Below, one piece after another: positions 12,601-25,000 of a stretch of DNA of 64,000 bases. Source of the DNA: Cheilinus undulatus (Eukaryota; Chordata; Actinopteri; Labriformes; Labridae); NCBI RefSeq assembly GCF_018320785.1, contig NC_054886.1, forward strand, positions 10,663,207-10,727,206, in the 5' to 3' direction. Numbering within the stretch: the first letter of the stretch is position 1; the number at the start of each line of letters is the position of its first letter. A model generated the notes under the pieces. It was not told the origin of the DNA. It worked only from the letters and a program-made list of their open reading frames with translations, and did no database searches. Position numbers and translations under genes: made by a program.

Positions 12601-13730
12601 TGTGGGTGATGTTCCACTAGTGGGCAGTGCTGCTCCATGATCTGAACCCCATGCTCGGTGTTTTCCTAGACCAGTTTGTCCCAGACCAAAGGAACGGCAT
12701 GGTCCTCATCGACCATGCAGAGGAAACTCATTTTTTTATTTATTTTCAAGACAGAAAGAAAAGGATTTCAGCCAGTAAAACATATCACAAGGTTTAAATG
12801 ATTCTGGTGGGGCAAAAGAAGGTTTGACATCCTATGAATAACTTTGTTTTCAAAGTTGAAAGTTAAATTGTATTAAAAAGAATTGCGTTATAGCGTCTTT
12901 GAAATAAAAGAATGAAAGGAAAAAGATTTAGATGGCAGTGATTTGTATAAACTGCTACAAAACAAGCAAAATGAATAACAAACAACACTGAAAACTATGT
13001 GATGATTAAAAACAGCCATGGTGAGTCTAAATGGTTTTACATACTGTTATAACATAATTTTAATTTGCTATGGGGCACCATTAATAAAAAATAATTCGAA
13101 ATACTTTAAATTGTTATAAAAACATTTCTGTCATTAAGAACATTAAAGGACAAAACAGGGTACACAATACATTAAAACAAATATTATCTCAAAATAAAAT
13201 AAGAAAAAAGTGGGAATCAAAGAAATTGTTAAAAAAGGTTGACTTTTAATTAATTGGACAATTAAAAAAACTGGTGTTAATGTTTCATATTATGCCGAAA
13301 AAATGGGTTACTACATGGATTTCTGAAAATTTTTTGTGAAATTATGGGGGAAATGACTTTTTAAAAGTTGATATCTACTATTAATATAACTATTAAAAAT
13401 AATAATATTATAAATATTATATACATGCACTGTTATACATATAATAATATGCAGGAGTGCATGTGTAAAATGACTCTGACATTGTATGGATGGATAAACT
13501 GACTGAGATTTATTTTGAGGTCACAGACATCTACAAAGTCACTTAAATTTTCCCTCCTAATATCTATCTCTGTATCTATTTTGTACCCCAGAAAACTCTT
13601 CTCATTAGCATTAATGTCTCTGTGGACTAATAATGGAATGGTTAATCAAGTGTCACCAGTCAGTCCAGTACCAGTTCAACCATGACATTGGTTTCATACA
13701 AGAGTAAATAAAAGAAGACAGAAGAAAAAA
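12601..13730. other. eml3-mta2 intergenic, AT-rich, nothing recognised
   Basis: AT-rich sequence with A-runs and TAATAT runs near 13380-13450. No coding, RNA or terminal-repeat signal seen. Confidence 0.5.
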
Positions 13731-13734
13731 GCAG

Positions 13735-14060
13735 TTATTTTGAGCATTTTTTGATCAGCAACAGTTCGTGGGTTTCAAAATAATTTTCAAATTCTGATTC
13801 TGACCACAGAACAGTTTTCTATTTTGTCTCAGTCCATTTTAAATGAGCTTTGGCACACCAGTTGTATTCATGAGAAAAATAAAATATAAATACAGAAGGG
13901 GGTTACTCTGAGCATTTTTGAGAACCGGTGTTTAGTGAGTTTCCAATAAGTTCCAAATTTTGATTCATCTGACCACAGAACAGTTTTACATTTTGCCACA
14001 GTCCATTTTAAATGAACTTTGGCCTTGTGTTGGCACATCAGCTGTATACATAAGGAAAAA
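13735..14060 (-). mobile_element. Two copies of a Tc1/mariner-like transposase fragment
   Basis: Two diverged copies (about 13735-13875 and 13906-14060) share TCTGACCACAGAACAGTTTT and CAGTCCATTTTAAATGA. Read on the - strand, the second translates as KWTVAKCKTVLWSDESKFG, the block around the second catalytic Asp of Tc1-type transposases (LWSDESKF). Both are short relics. A third, related copy is in the element at 14570-15595. Confidence 0.6.
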
Positions 14061-14569
14061 AGACAACACATACTATGCAAAATACACTTTTTCAGGCTTT
14101 TCTTGCAAAAATATGTGCCCCTGGCCTGTCCACAATCCCCCCAAGAATCAGAAACCCCCTTTCTTTCTCCACCTTTCAGAAAATATGTGCTGAAACAAGC
14201 CGTTCTCAGATTTTCCCCCTCATGATGTCATGTCAGGAGTTAGCCCCGCCTCCAGGTTCGATTGGCCCTCCCCACTTGGAATAAAATTCCGCCCTCCTCT
14301 CCTGATCCTCCTCTCAGCTGGTAGCTGATGCCACATCCAGAAAGCCATATCCATTTCCTGAGAGGGGCGGAGTCAGACAGCTCATTAACATTTAAAGCTA
14401 CAGACGGAAACAGTTTGTTTTGAGCAGGGCTGAAACAGAGAGGATTTTAACATGCAAAAATCCAATACTGGGGTGTTTTTTCAGCAACAAACTTTACAGG
14501 CACATTTTGGGGACCTCTGGGAACAATATAAACTTGTCCTAAAGTGGTAAAATATGTACCCTTTAAGAG

Positions 14570-15595
14570 AAGCAGCAGTTCTTGGGTTCATAGAAGGAAT
14601 TTCCAATTTGGATTCATCTGACCACAGAACAGTTTTCCATTTTACTTCGCACATTTTGAATTAGCTTTGACCCAGAAAACACTGAAAAAGCTGACAGATA
14701 ACATTTCTGGCTCTTAAAATAACACATAATCGAGTATTTTCTGATCATTTAAAACATGATTGACTTTCTTTTTTTCTCCTCAAAACAAGTGAAAGGCTGC
14801 TTGGCTTTCATGTGTTTTACACTGAGGAGAGTCTTCTGCCTAGCCACTCTGCCATAAAGCCCAGATCAGTGGAGGGCTGCAGTGATGGTTGTCCTTCTGA
14901 AACTTTGTCCCATCTCCACCCAGGATCTCTGGAGCTCAGTCAGAGTGACCATCAGGTTCTTGATCTCCTCTCGGCCTTTCTCCTCCTGATTACTCAGCTC
15001 TTGGAAGAGTCCTGGTTGTGCCAAACTTCTTCCATTTGAGAATTCTGGTGGCCACTGTGTTTTTGGGAGCCTTCAGCGCAGCGGGAATGTTTTTGTAGCC
15101 TTCTCCAGATCTGTGCCTGTCAATAATCCTGTCTCTGAGCTCTGCAGGCAGTGCTTGGTTTTTGCCCTGATATGCATTCTCAGCTGTGAGGCCTTCTATA
15201 GAGACATGTGTGCCTTTCCAAATTATGTCCAGTTAGTTTAACTTACCACAGGTGGACTCCAATCAGGTTGTAGAAACGTCTCAGTAAAAATCCAGATAAA
15301 TGGGAGGAACCTTAGCTAAATTTACAGTGTTGTTGGAGAGCCTCTAAATATTTCAGTTTTTAAATTCTAATACATTTGTTACATTTTTAAAATCCTGTTT
15401 TCATTTTGTCATGATGGGTTACTAAGCGTAGAATGAAAATAAAAATGTTTTTTTTCGACTGTGGCATCAGGCTGAAACAAGAACATAGCTTTATTTAATA
15501 GTACAGCTTTTTGAATTTACAGAGGATCAGTATATTTTAAATTATGTGTTAATAGTGAGGGCAAAGATGAATACTTGTCATACCCCCTCAGTCAT
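14570..15595 (-). mobile_element. Degenerate Tc1-like DNA transposon
   Basis: On the - strand, 15200 to 14780 translates with breaks into the N-terminal DNA-binding part of a fish Tc1 transposase: ALPAELRDRIIDRHRSGEGY, then KNTVATRILKWKKFGTTRT, an in-frame stop, NLMVTLTEL, and SGLYGRVAR. The next segment (14680-14590) gives VKWKTVLWSDES, the catalytic block. The C-terminal third and the left end are missing. The right end is probably near 15585. Several stops and frame breaks show it is dead. It abuts the mta2 promoter. Confidence 0.8.
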
Positions 15596-16079
15596 TGGTG
15601 TTAAGACTGTACTTGAGACTTCATATGTACTTCACTATCAGAGGGTATAAAGTTAATTGTGATATCCGGAGATTGCCGATAAAGTCCGAAGATGACGATT
15701 AGCGGCCGAACGAAGAGCCCAGTGAGTGTGTGAGTGAGTGAAGTGAGCGGAGGTGAAGAAGAGGAGGATGAAGCTGGGAGCGGAGGATGGGAGGAAGAGT
15801 GGAGTAAGATCCAGGCCAGCAGAGAGTCAATGAGAGACAGAGAGAGAGGAAGAGGAGAGGAAGGTCGACCAAAAATAAACACTTTGGATTATTTACGGAC
15901 ATTTCTACCGGAAACTTTCAACTTTTTACCGCCACAGCTCGGCTCTCAGTGCCCGGAGCCGGCTTTGTTTCACGGCGGGGGAGTCTGCGATAAATGAAGG
16001 AATAAAACAGACCTCCATCGACCTTTTTCTACCCCAGAGGAGGATATCCCGGGACTGGTTTACTACAGGAGACGAGACA
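15596..16079 (+). promoter_or_regulatory. mta2: mta2 promoter and 5' UTR
   Basis: Lies between the Tc1 relic and the mta2 start codon. A TATAAAG at 15646-15652 could position transcription near 15675; this is inferred. Sequence from 15690 is purine- and GC-richer than the surroundings with several CpGs. Upstream ATGs occur in the putative leader, one opening a 21-codon frame at 15768-15833. The mta2 ATG has A at -3 and G at +4. Confidence 0.5.
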
Positions 16080-19000
16080 ATGGCGGCCAACATGTACCGA
16101 GTGGGAGGTAAAGACTGTTTGATTTTCTAAGATCCCCCCACAACGTGATTGTTCGTTTCGACAGCTAGTCGACGGCTAGCTAGCTGCTAGCTGTCTGAGC
16201 GGCTAGCTGCTAACCACTGTTAGCTCTATGCCACAGATCTGCACGCGTAGATCAGCCTGGGTCGCTATGTTCACAGGAGAGATACGTCTACGTGGGCGCC
16301 ATGTTGGAGAGGAATAGTTGAGGCGGGAGGGCTATTAAAGTTATAACTCTGAAATGTGGAAAGATTCACGGGCTGTTTGATAGTTTCAAACCTCACACAT
16401 ATATTTATGATTCGGGACACCTGATAAAAATAAAAAAACGTAGGTGCTTCATATGTAACAGTTGTATTGTGTAAGAACAAGTTGGTAGTGTGTATTAAAA
16501 AATAACAGTAGTATGGGAAGGCTTCCTCCATTATGTAATAATGAGAATAGATTAATCTGTTCCTGTTTTCTTAATAAGTTACATTAGAAACTTGGAATTG
16601 CTAGGATCAGAAAAAAACATAGATCTTTGGTTATAGTTTTAACACACTAATAGTGGAGTAAACAGTGTCTTTATTGTACAAAAATGGTAGAACCTCTTAT
16701 TTTAATGATTACGAAGAAGTATAAATTCTCTTAACTACCTCAATGTTATTAGACATGCAGAAAATGAATGAACCCATTGATGTTTACATCAGGAAATGTC
16801 GCCAGTGTGTTGAGCAATTTAGACAATGTGCAAAAGTTTGCTTTACATTTTTGATAATAGAAATATGAAATTGTTGTTTGGGATTTTTACGCATTAACCT
16901 ATGCCAATGGTGTCTGAGTAAAAAAATACAACTCTGCTATTGTGACAGCTTTAAAAGAAGAATCATAATTGCAGGATTGAACATCAAAATGAAAAGACAT
17001 ACATGGAAGCCCTTTTTTGGCAGTTTAAAATAAGATAAAATAAAAAGATAATAAAACACTTAGGACACCAAGTCATAGGAGAACAAAAATCACAAGTTCA
17101 AATTCTAAGAGTCGGTTGTAATTATTAGTTGAAAGGTCAAAATTACAAGACAAAAGAAAAACTAGAACATATCTGAATTATGACAGTAGTCATAATTTTG
17201 AGGTAAAAGTCAAAATTAAAAGTTATAACTATGTTAACCTTAAGCCAAAATTATGAGATGCATGGTCGAATTCAAGAGACTGAAAGTCAGAGTTGTGACA
17301 TTAGTAGATAAAAGTCAGAATTAAGAGATAGATTACAATTATTTCAAAACTTTTACCAAAATACCCCAAATTATCAGATTGATAGTCATAAAATTTTAAT
17401 AAGCCAAATTATGTGATTAAAAAGTGAAAATTATGAGGTAAAATGATGAAATTATAAGACACATACAATTATGATTTCACAGGCCGAAATTATGAGATTG
17501 ATGGTCCTAAATAAGAGATAAAAAGTCAAAGTTATGACATGTTTGCAAAATAAGTCAACATAAGTTATAGTTATGACATAAAAAATCATAAATACATAAT
17601 TATTATATAGTCAGACGGATTGCAATAAGTCAAAATTATAAGATCGTAAGTCACAATTATGACAGAGTATAGTGAGATAAATAGTTTAATTTTTTTTACC
17701 AGTCTTATAATTATGATCATCATATAACTTTTACTTTTTATTTCATAAATTTGACTTTTTTTCTCATAGCTATGACTTACTTTATCTAATTTCAATTTTG
17801 ATCTCTTTTTTTTCATAATTGCCAAACTATTTTTTTATTGGCTTAAATGGGTCTCCATGTGTATATTACATCAAGAATTTTGGCTGATGAACATTGACAT
17901 TTCCGCTGACTTCCAATACTAAAACTGTAGGTAGACCTCCTGCTGTCACCACTGTAGTTCATTTTGAGCTGTGGTTTTACCCCACCAAGATGGCGCTCGC
18001 GTAGACTACTCGCTCCTTTAAACAGCAGCGGCCCGGTAGATCTATGTGTGTAAGTCTGTGCTTATCTGTGGAACGTCAGATCTATTAAAACATCCAGCAA
18101 TTTACTCAGACTTTAAAAATTAAACTCATCCCAACACTGAGGTTTACCCTGCATTCATATTTTAATAAACAGGAGGTCTTCTGTGTTTGTAACAGTCATC
18201 ATGAAGTGTTAATTCATCCTAAATATGAACTTTTACCTCATCTCTGTGAGATATCCCGACTTGTTTCCTCGATCAAACTCCCACCGCGGGAGGCTAAAAA
18301 AGCTCTAGCACGGAGCAAAGTTGATGCTTGGTTTAATAATAAAAGCAATATTGTGTGTTTTAGAGTTTGCAGAATAAAGTTAAAGCCAATAGCAAAGCTA
18401 ACTAGCCGTGTTTAGTTTGCAGTCTGGACGTAACGTCCTGGAAGTGAACACAATGCTGATTAGCATTAGCCGCTAGCCGTCTGTGTGGCTAGCTGCTACT
18501 GTTAGCTCTGTTCTAACGTCTGTACGTTCGTTCACTCCACTGTTGGAAGGTTTCACTCTAACTCCAGCGATGTGACTTATTCACCTCACTGCATTTACTC
18601 CTGAATGATGCTTATACATGAAAACAACAATCACGCTGTTTTACTTCGTAGTAAATGAAAACTTAAGGTTTAATCAGAAGTGATTTAGGACCTTTGGAAG
18701 TGCTCAGCTAGTTCAGAAACTGTGCTAGATCTTCTGCGAGTGTTCACTTCTCCTTTTTATTTTTCCAGCTAACAGAAGGATTTGTTTTTCGTAGATGAGT
18801 GATTTCTCATTATCAGGAATGACTTTATCATGACAGTAACGCGACCTTTTGAAAACAAAAGGCTTCTGAAAATGAAACTGAAAGATGAAAAACTATGGGT
18901 TTTGCACAACTTTAGGGATGCCCCATACTATCTGCAGATATGCCTTTAAAAAGTAAGATAAATATAAGCAGATTTGAACATTTCTGCAGATATGTACAGC

Positions 19001-22000
19001 TGGTATATCAGCTGTGAATATAACTTAGTATATATAAAAGGCTACAGTTATTTCAGTGTTCAGTTGTGCTTGACAAGTTTACAAAAATGCCTGCAGAAAG
19101 GCCTTTAAGTTAACAACAGTGCCACCATGACCTTTGTGGAAGAACCTTTATTTTCAAAAAAGGAAAAAGCAGTACCGAAAAAATATCAGGTTTTGTAGTT
19201 TTTTGCTGCTTAACATTTGTATGTTTTGTGCTGGTAAATACATACTTTTTAACTATTATCCTTTGCATTTTTATTGATAACCAAGCAGGTTTCATCACAA
19301 TTAAGTGAGTAGGAACCATGACAACCTTACATGTTTTATTGTAAACACACATTATTACCAAATTGTGCAGCACTAGTAAATATCAGTATGATGCAGAAAT
19401 GCCTAAATCCTTTACCTTATGTGAAGTGTTGTATTTGGGTAGTTTTCATCAGAACCGGCAGACTTACCTCAGTGGAGGTTTGTTTCCTAAAACTGTAAAG
19501 TTTAACTTTTCCCACACATTGAGGGTATTTTGCTGGACCACCCAGGTTTATTTAAAGCCTCCCCGAGCTGTAATCGCTGACTAATTTCTCTGTCTTTTTT
19601 GGTCAGTCATATATTGTCACCATCTGCACGCAAGGGGAAATTTGTACATCCCTCCCATAAATGCACAGGCTAATGAGTGATGTCTAATGTTAAAAACTGA
19701 GCTTCACATGTCGACATTTCAACATGTTCCTGTAGCTCCTTGCTGCCGATATAAACCACATTCATCATCAGTAAGCCTTCATGCATGCAGCTTACATGCT
19801 ACAATTATAGAAGATTGCAATGGTGTTATTTGAATGGCTTTACATAACATTCTGCTGATGAATACTTTCAAAATAGTAGAAAAAAGAAAACTGAGCATAA
19901 AAAAGCAGCAGTAAGAGAAGACCATCTCTAGCGCCACCTCTGAGTACAGCATTGTTCTATGGGAAATGTTTAAGTGTGATCCAAGGAATGAAGTTTGAGC
20001 TCTGAGCTACAGTTTAATTTGGTTTTGTGGACCTACAGTGTAAGCTAAGGGGCAGATTGGATGCAGAAGTGTAAATCAGGCTTGAGTTTGAAAATATATA
20101 TCCCAGTTATATTCACCTTTTTTCATGTAAAAGTAAATCTGTGCCTCATACTATGTGTTTTAGAGCCTGTGGTCTCTGAGTACTGTCTCTGCACATTGGT
20201 AGTGATATTAGGACTCTGTGTTCCTTCTCTGTGTCTGCTGTTGTGTCTGCAGAGACGGCTGGACTGACTTTGGGGCAGCAGCTTTATCCCTGTTAAAGGT
20301 CATACATCAGTCTGTAGAGTATACATGCATTATGCTGATTACACATTACTGCAGAATCTGCTGCATGCATGTAGCTGTGCGGACTCTAGGACTAAATGTG
20401 CACTTAATTTTTGGATCTGAGGTTGCATTGTTTTTGTATTAACGTTATTAAAAGTTTAGATAATGTGCATTTTGAACAGAAGTCTTGAAGTATTCAAGAT
20501 TATATGACTAGAGTCTTCACATTCACAGGTTTCTGTTCTAAAGTGTGTTTCCTGTTCTAATTGTGTCTAATCCTATGTATGTTCACACATGATAACCACC
20601 ACCTCCTCCTTCTCAAACAGCCCAGCTTATGTGAATACAAACAGAGAGAGATGTTTTTAAAGTGTTCAGTTCTCAGTATGTCGTAGCTCCTTGATAAATC
20701 GGTGTGGTTTGAAGTTTGATTTCTCATGCATGCGCATTTTCAAACATTTGCAGAAAAATCCTCTCCTTTCCTTATGTGGCTGTTTGAAAATAAGACACTT
20801 AAATTACACATAAATGTGTTTGTCATAGAATTACCTTGGCTTTAGCTGAACTACAGTAAGCTGAGACTTTTGATAATAGTGTTTGGAGCTTCAGTGTTTA
20901 CATCCACTCATTTGACTACTAGTTAGAGCTACAGCCTGCTTCTCTTAAACATCTTTGACTCGCAGCACCACCTGTCCTCAGAATTGAATGGGCCCCTGAA
21001 CCCCCAGAGCATGGGCTCTCCTCAGTTTATTATTTATTTATTGAAGATATCAGTGCATGTGTGTTGGATCAGTAGCATTGATACTAGCATCCTGGCTAAC
21101 AGTTACCTCATTTTGGAGCTGAAAAGTGTTATTGGGATCTGATATTGTAGTATTTATTCCTGCTACTTTTTAACCTTTTTTGCACTTCTTGTTGCCAGTT
21201 TTCAAAATCGATCGTGAGATGAAGTATGCTGAATTTTCAAAATAACTCATCTGTTTTGTTTCTAATGTGATACAATGTTAGTTTGAGAAGACATTTTCAA
21301 GGTGGCAACCAATGCAGATTGGACACAAAAGCCCCCTTCAAACAGCTGACCTCTCTCAGTCTTTGTCCATTTTTTTATAGTCTATGGTCTGGCCATTTCA
21401 GCACATAGCATGCTGTATACACAGACATGAGGAGGTTGGCATGTAGGCCACCTGGCTCAAGCAGAAGACTGAGTTCAGCTCTTCCTGTATTTGGCAGGTA
21501 GCAGGTGCTCATCTTAAACCCTGGTTAGAAGTGTTAAGATGATCTGGATGGGGTTTTCTGTGTCCGTCCCATGTGGAGCCAACAGTCCAGTATTGTGTTG
21601 CGGCTGCCCAGACGTCCTGGGTCCACAGTGCCGAGTTGCTCTCTTTCCCAGCCAGCTGGTTCGTCTGTATTTGGAGGAATTCTCCCAGCAGGACTACATT
21701 GTGATGAAGCCATTAAAACATGAGCATGTAACGCTAAATCCTGCCCATGTAATCTTCTAGTTAGCAGAGAGCGTCTGATTATGTAATGAGTCAGAATGTG
21801 TTTTAAAGTAGGCCACACAGCAGCGAGGTTAATAAGATGTTTGATTTTGTAATGCAGGAATAATAATTAATAAATGTAGGATCTTATGAGGCCAGAAGTG
21901 GAGCTGCTGTTAACCTGTCGGTGTCTTCAGTGCTCGCTAAGGTTTCTCCTTGTTGCAGCTGCTTTGTGCAGGCGTCTGTGTATATCAGCGCTCCTCCACG

Positions 22001-25000
22001 AGCACACAGTGTTCAGCCTGCATGTAAGATCATTATCCTCCTCAGAGATTAGTCAAAGGGCTTCCTCCTCTTCATTCAGCCTGGAGCGGCGGCACACTGC
22101 GCCACTCCAGCCGCGTACGTCCACACACCGCTGCCTCACTCTTTTTATAGATCCTCTTTCAACCCACCGACACTTAAATCTGTACATTAACATAAAACCC
22201 TTTCAAAGGCAGCCTGATTACACCGAATTCAAGCTCTAACCGAGAGGAGAGTGTTGTTTTTCTCTTGATTATTGATCCATCACCCCCTCCTTAGTTCTGC
22301 TGGAACAGGATCAGGCTCTAATTTGTCCCACCAGGCTGGATTATAAAACACAATATCTCCCTCCGTCCTCCATCTCTGTCCTCTGAGGCTAGAATTAGTC
22401 ATGTCAGGCATAGGGATGGGCAAGAACTCCAGTTTTTAAGAGTCTGAAAGAATATAAATAGAGCGAAGACCTAACACTCAGTTTACAGTAAAAGTTCTGT
22501 GCTCATTGACCACAAGAGAATCTGTTTGATTTCCTTGTTTAATGAGGAAATGAAGATCCATCTTTTATTTAAAATCAAATGCTAAGGAGAGGATGAAATT
22601 GCAACTCCTGAACATGAACATCAATCTTTGTACAGTTTCAAATGGTGCACAAGCTGTAGAAGAAATAGTTTGTTTGTATGAACGATTTTGTGCATATCTG
22701 TGTGCTGCAAAGAATCGTTAGGATACATCATGCAGTTATGTCTGGGAAATAAAGTTCCCTTAATAATACATTCAATATACTGTATTACAAAAGAGTGATC
22801 GCCTTGTGCAGACAAAATGATGAGATGAAAGCTGGTTTTTATTTACTGTAGTATTTATGAGAATACAGCGAACTTTCCAGGGATCAGAGGTCTGACTTAG
22901 TAAATGATGCTTAGTTAGCCTGAATAAAGTCAGTTATATTACTTTCCATCACTATAATTATCATAGTGGTTGAATTGATCTGAAGTTGTCAGCTTCCACA
23001 CATTTGCAGACAGAGCTGGTGCACATTTCTTGTTCCAATATCATAGTTTAATAACTATAACTACCCACAGACAGACCAACCCACCTGCCTACCTTCTGAC
23101 AAACCAACCTGCCTACCCATTGACAAACCAACCCATCTGCCTACCCACTGACAGACCAACTTGGCTACCAATTGACAGATGAACCAACCAATCGCCTATC
23201 CATTAACAGACCAACCCACCTGCCTACCCAACAACAGACTGACCTATGTTCTTACCAACTAACCAATGTACAGGCACACCTACCAACCTATCTACCTTTC
23301 AACTCACGCACCTATCCACCCACAGACTGACTGACCAACCTCCAAACCCATCAACAGACTTATGTACAAACAGACCTTCGTACCAACACACCCACAGACT
23401 GACCCACAGGCCAACCCTTCTACCTACCAACTGACCGGCTTGCGTACTTACCCACCAACCTACCTACCCACTGACAGACCAACAAACCTACCCTGCCCTT
23501 CAACAGACTCACCTATCTATGTACCAACAGGCCAGCCTTCTTACATAGATACCAACACACCTACCGACAGTCCAACCAATCTACCTACTAATGGGCATAC
23601 CTACCAAGGGCCGTTCCTGCCTACTTACCAACAGACCAACCCAACTACCCTTTCAAACTACTTACAGCCAACCAGCTAACAGGCCTACCTACCTACCGAC
23701 CTACCTACCAACTGACTGACTTGCCTACTCACCAACAGATTAATAATTAAAATTGAAAAATTGCCCATTATTGAGTGTCCACAACTTTTGTTTTTGTCAA
23801 CAGTCAAACAATTTCAGTGTATTTTTTTGGATTAGTGTTATATTCTGTGTCACGTTTCAAACTAAGATTTATGCAGATATATATTATATTTTTCCCATTC
23901 GACTGATGAATTTTGTTAAATATATCATGTACCCTGCTCCATCTAACAAAGACTGAGCTGTGATTTTTGGCCCTTGTATCCCATCCCTATCCTCCGTCCT
24001 CCATCGCTGAGTCTTCTGAGGCTAGAATTAGTCATGTCAGGCACATGAGAGAACAGATCCCCTCTCGGTGCTTCTGCCCGTGTTATGTAATGTGCTGCTG
24101 TTGTTCCAAGGAGGTGAAGCCTCTCTGCCTGGGCTCCCCATCGCTGTGCTAAGTAGAGCAAGAAATCCTCTCGCCGTCAGAATCGTCGTCTCTGTGTCTC
24201 TGCTCGTGGTGAGGCATCAGAAGTCCTCCCGGGGCTCCGCGTCCCCGCTCGTGGGAGGACCAGATGGAGCCTGACGTGAAGCTGTGTGGAGCGGCTTCAA
24301 ACAGCACAACAGAAGCTCAGAGTCTGTGATAAAGACGGACCGCTCTGACAATATGCTGTTTAAAGGCTGCAGTCTCTATTAGAGCTGTCAGCAGCAGCAG
24401 CATATTTACTAAAAGTCATAAAAACACTCCGGCCGTTAAAAAAAAACCTTAAAAAGAGTAACAGCCTCTTTAAATAAGAGCTTATTTAAACAAGTGTGCT
24501 GCATAGATTAAGGAGGGATGTGCATAAATAAGATTAACATAAAAACACATCACTATGCAGATTTACATTTTACAGCCTGGTGGATCAGAAGGGGCCATTT
24601 GACAGGAACGTTATGTTATTTCAGCCCAATTATAATAGTCAGTCACCATCCTGGAAAGTTATTAATTGACTGAATCTTTTAAAACAATGCCTGCCTATTT
24701 ACTAACTGATCTGCCTACCTACCAGAAGACAGATCGAACTACACTCCCATGACAGACTGACCTACCTAATCTGATGGGCTGACAGCTGAATGTACATACC
24801 TACCCACCTATCGACAGACCCACCTACCAACCAACAAACCAACCTAACTACCTACTGATATCTACCTACCTACTTATGGACTGACAGCCCAATTTTCGTA
24901 CCTACCTACAACCAACCATCCTACCCACCTACTCACAATTCTACCAACCTATCGATCCACCTACCTACCGACAGAACAATCTATTTACCTACGTACCTAC

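Noticed and set aside
15601-15997. Frames of 67-93 codons on both strands around the mta2 leader
   Set aside because: Low-complexity Ser/Leu (-) and Glu/Gly/Arg (+) strings from the purine-rich leader. The + frame begins at GTG, not ATG.
21886-22239. 117-codon open frame in mta2 intron 1
   Set aside because: No recognisable domain, no supporting splice or promoter signals. It lies in a GC-richer patch where open frames are expected.
23246-23679. Pro/Thr-rich open frames of 62-105 codons
   Set aside because: Direct translations of the CTAC/CAAC array; no start context and no splice sites.
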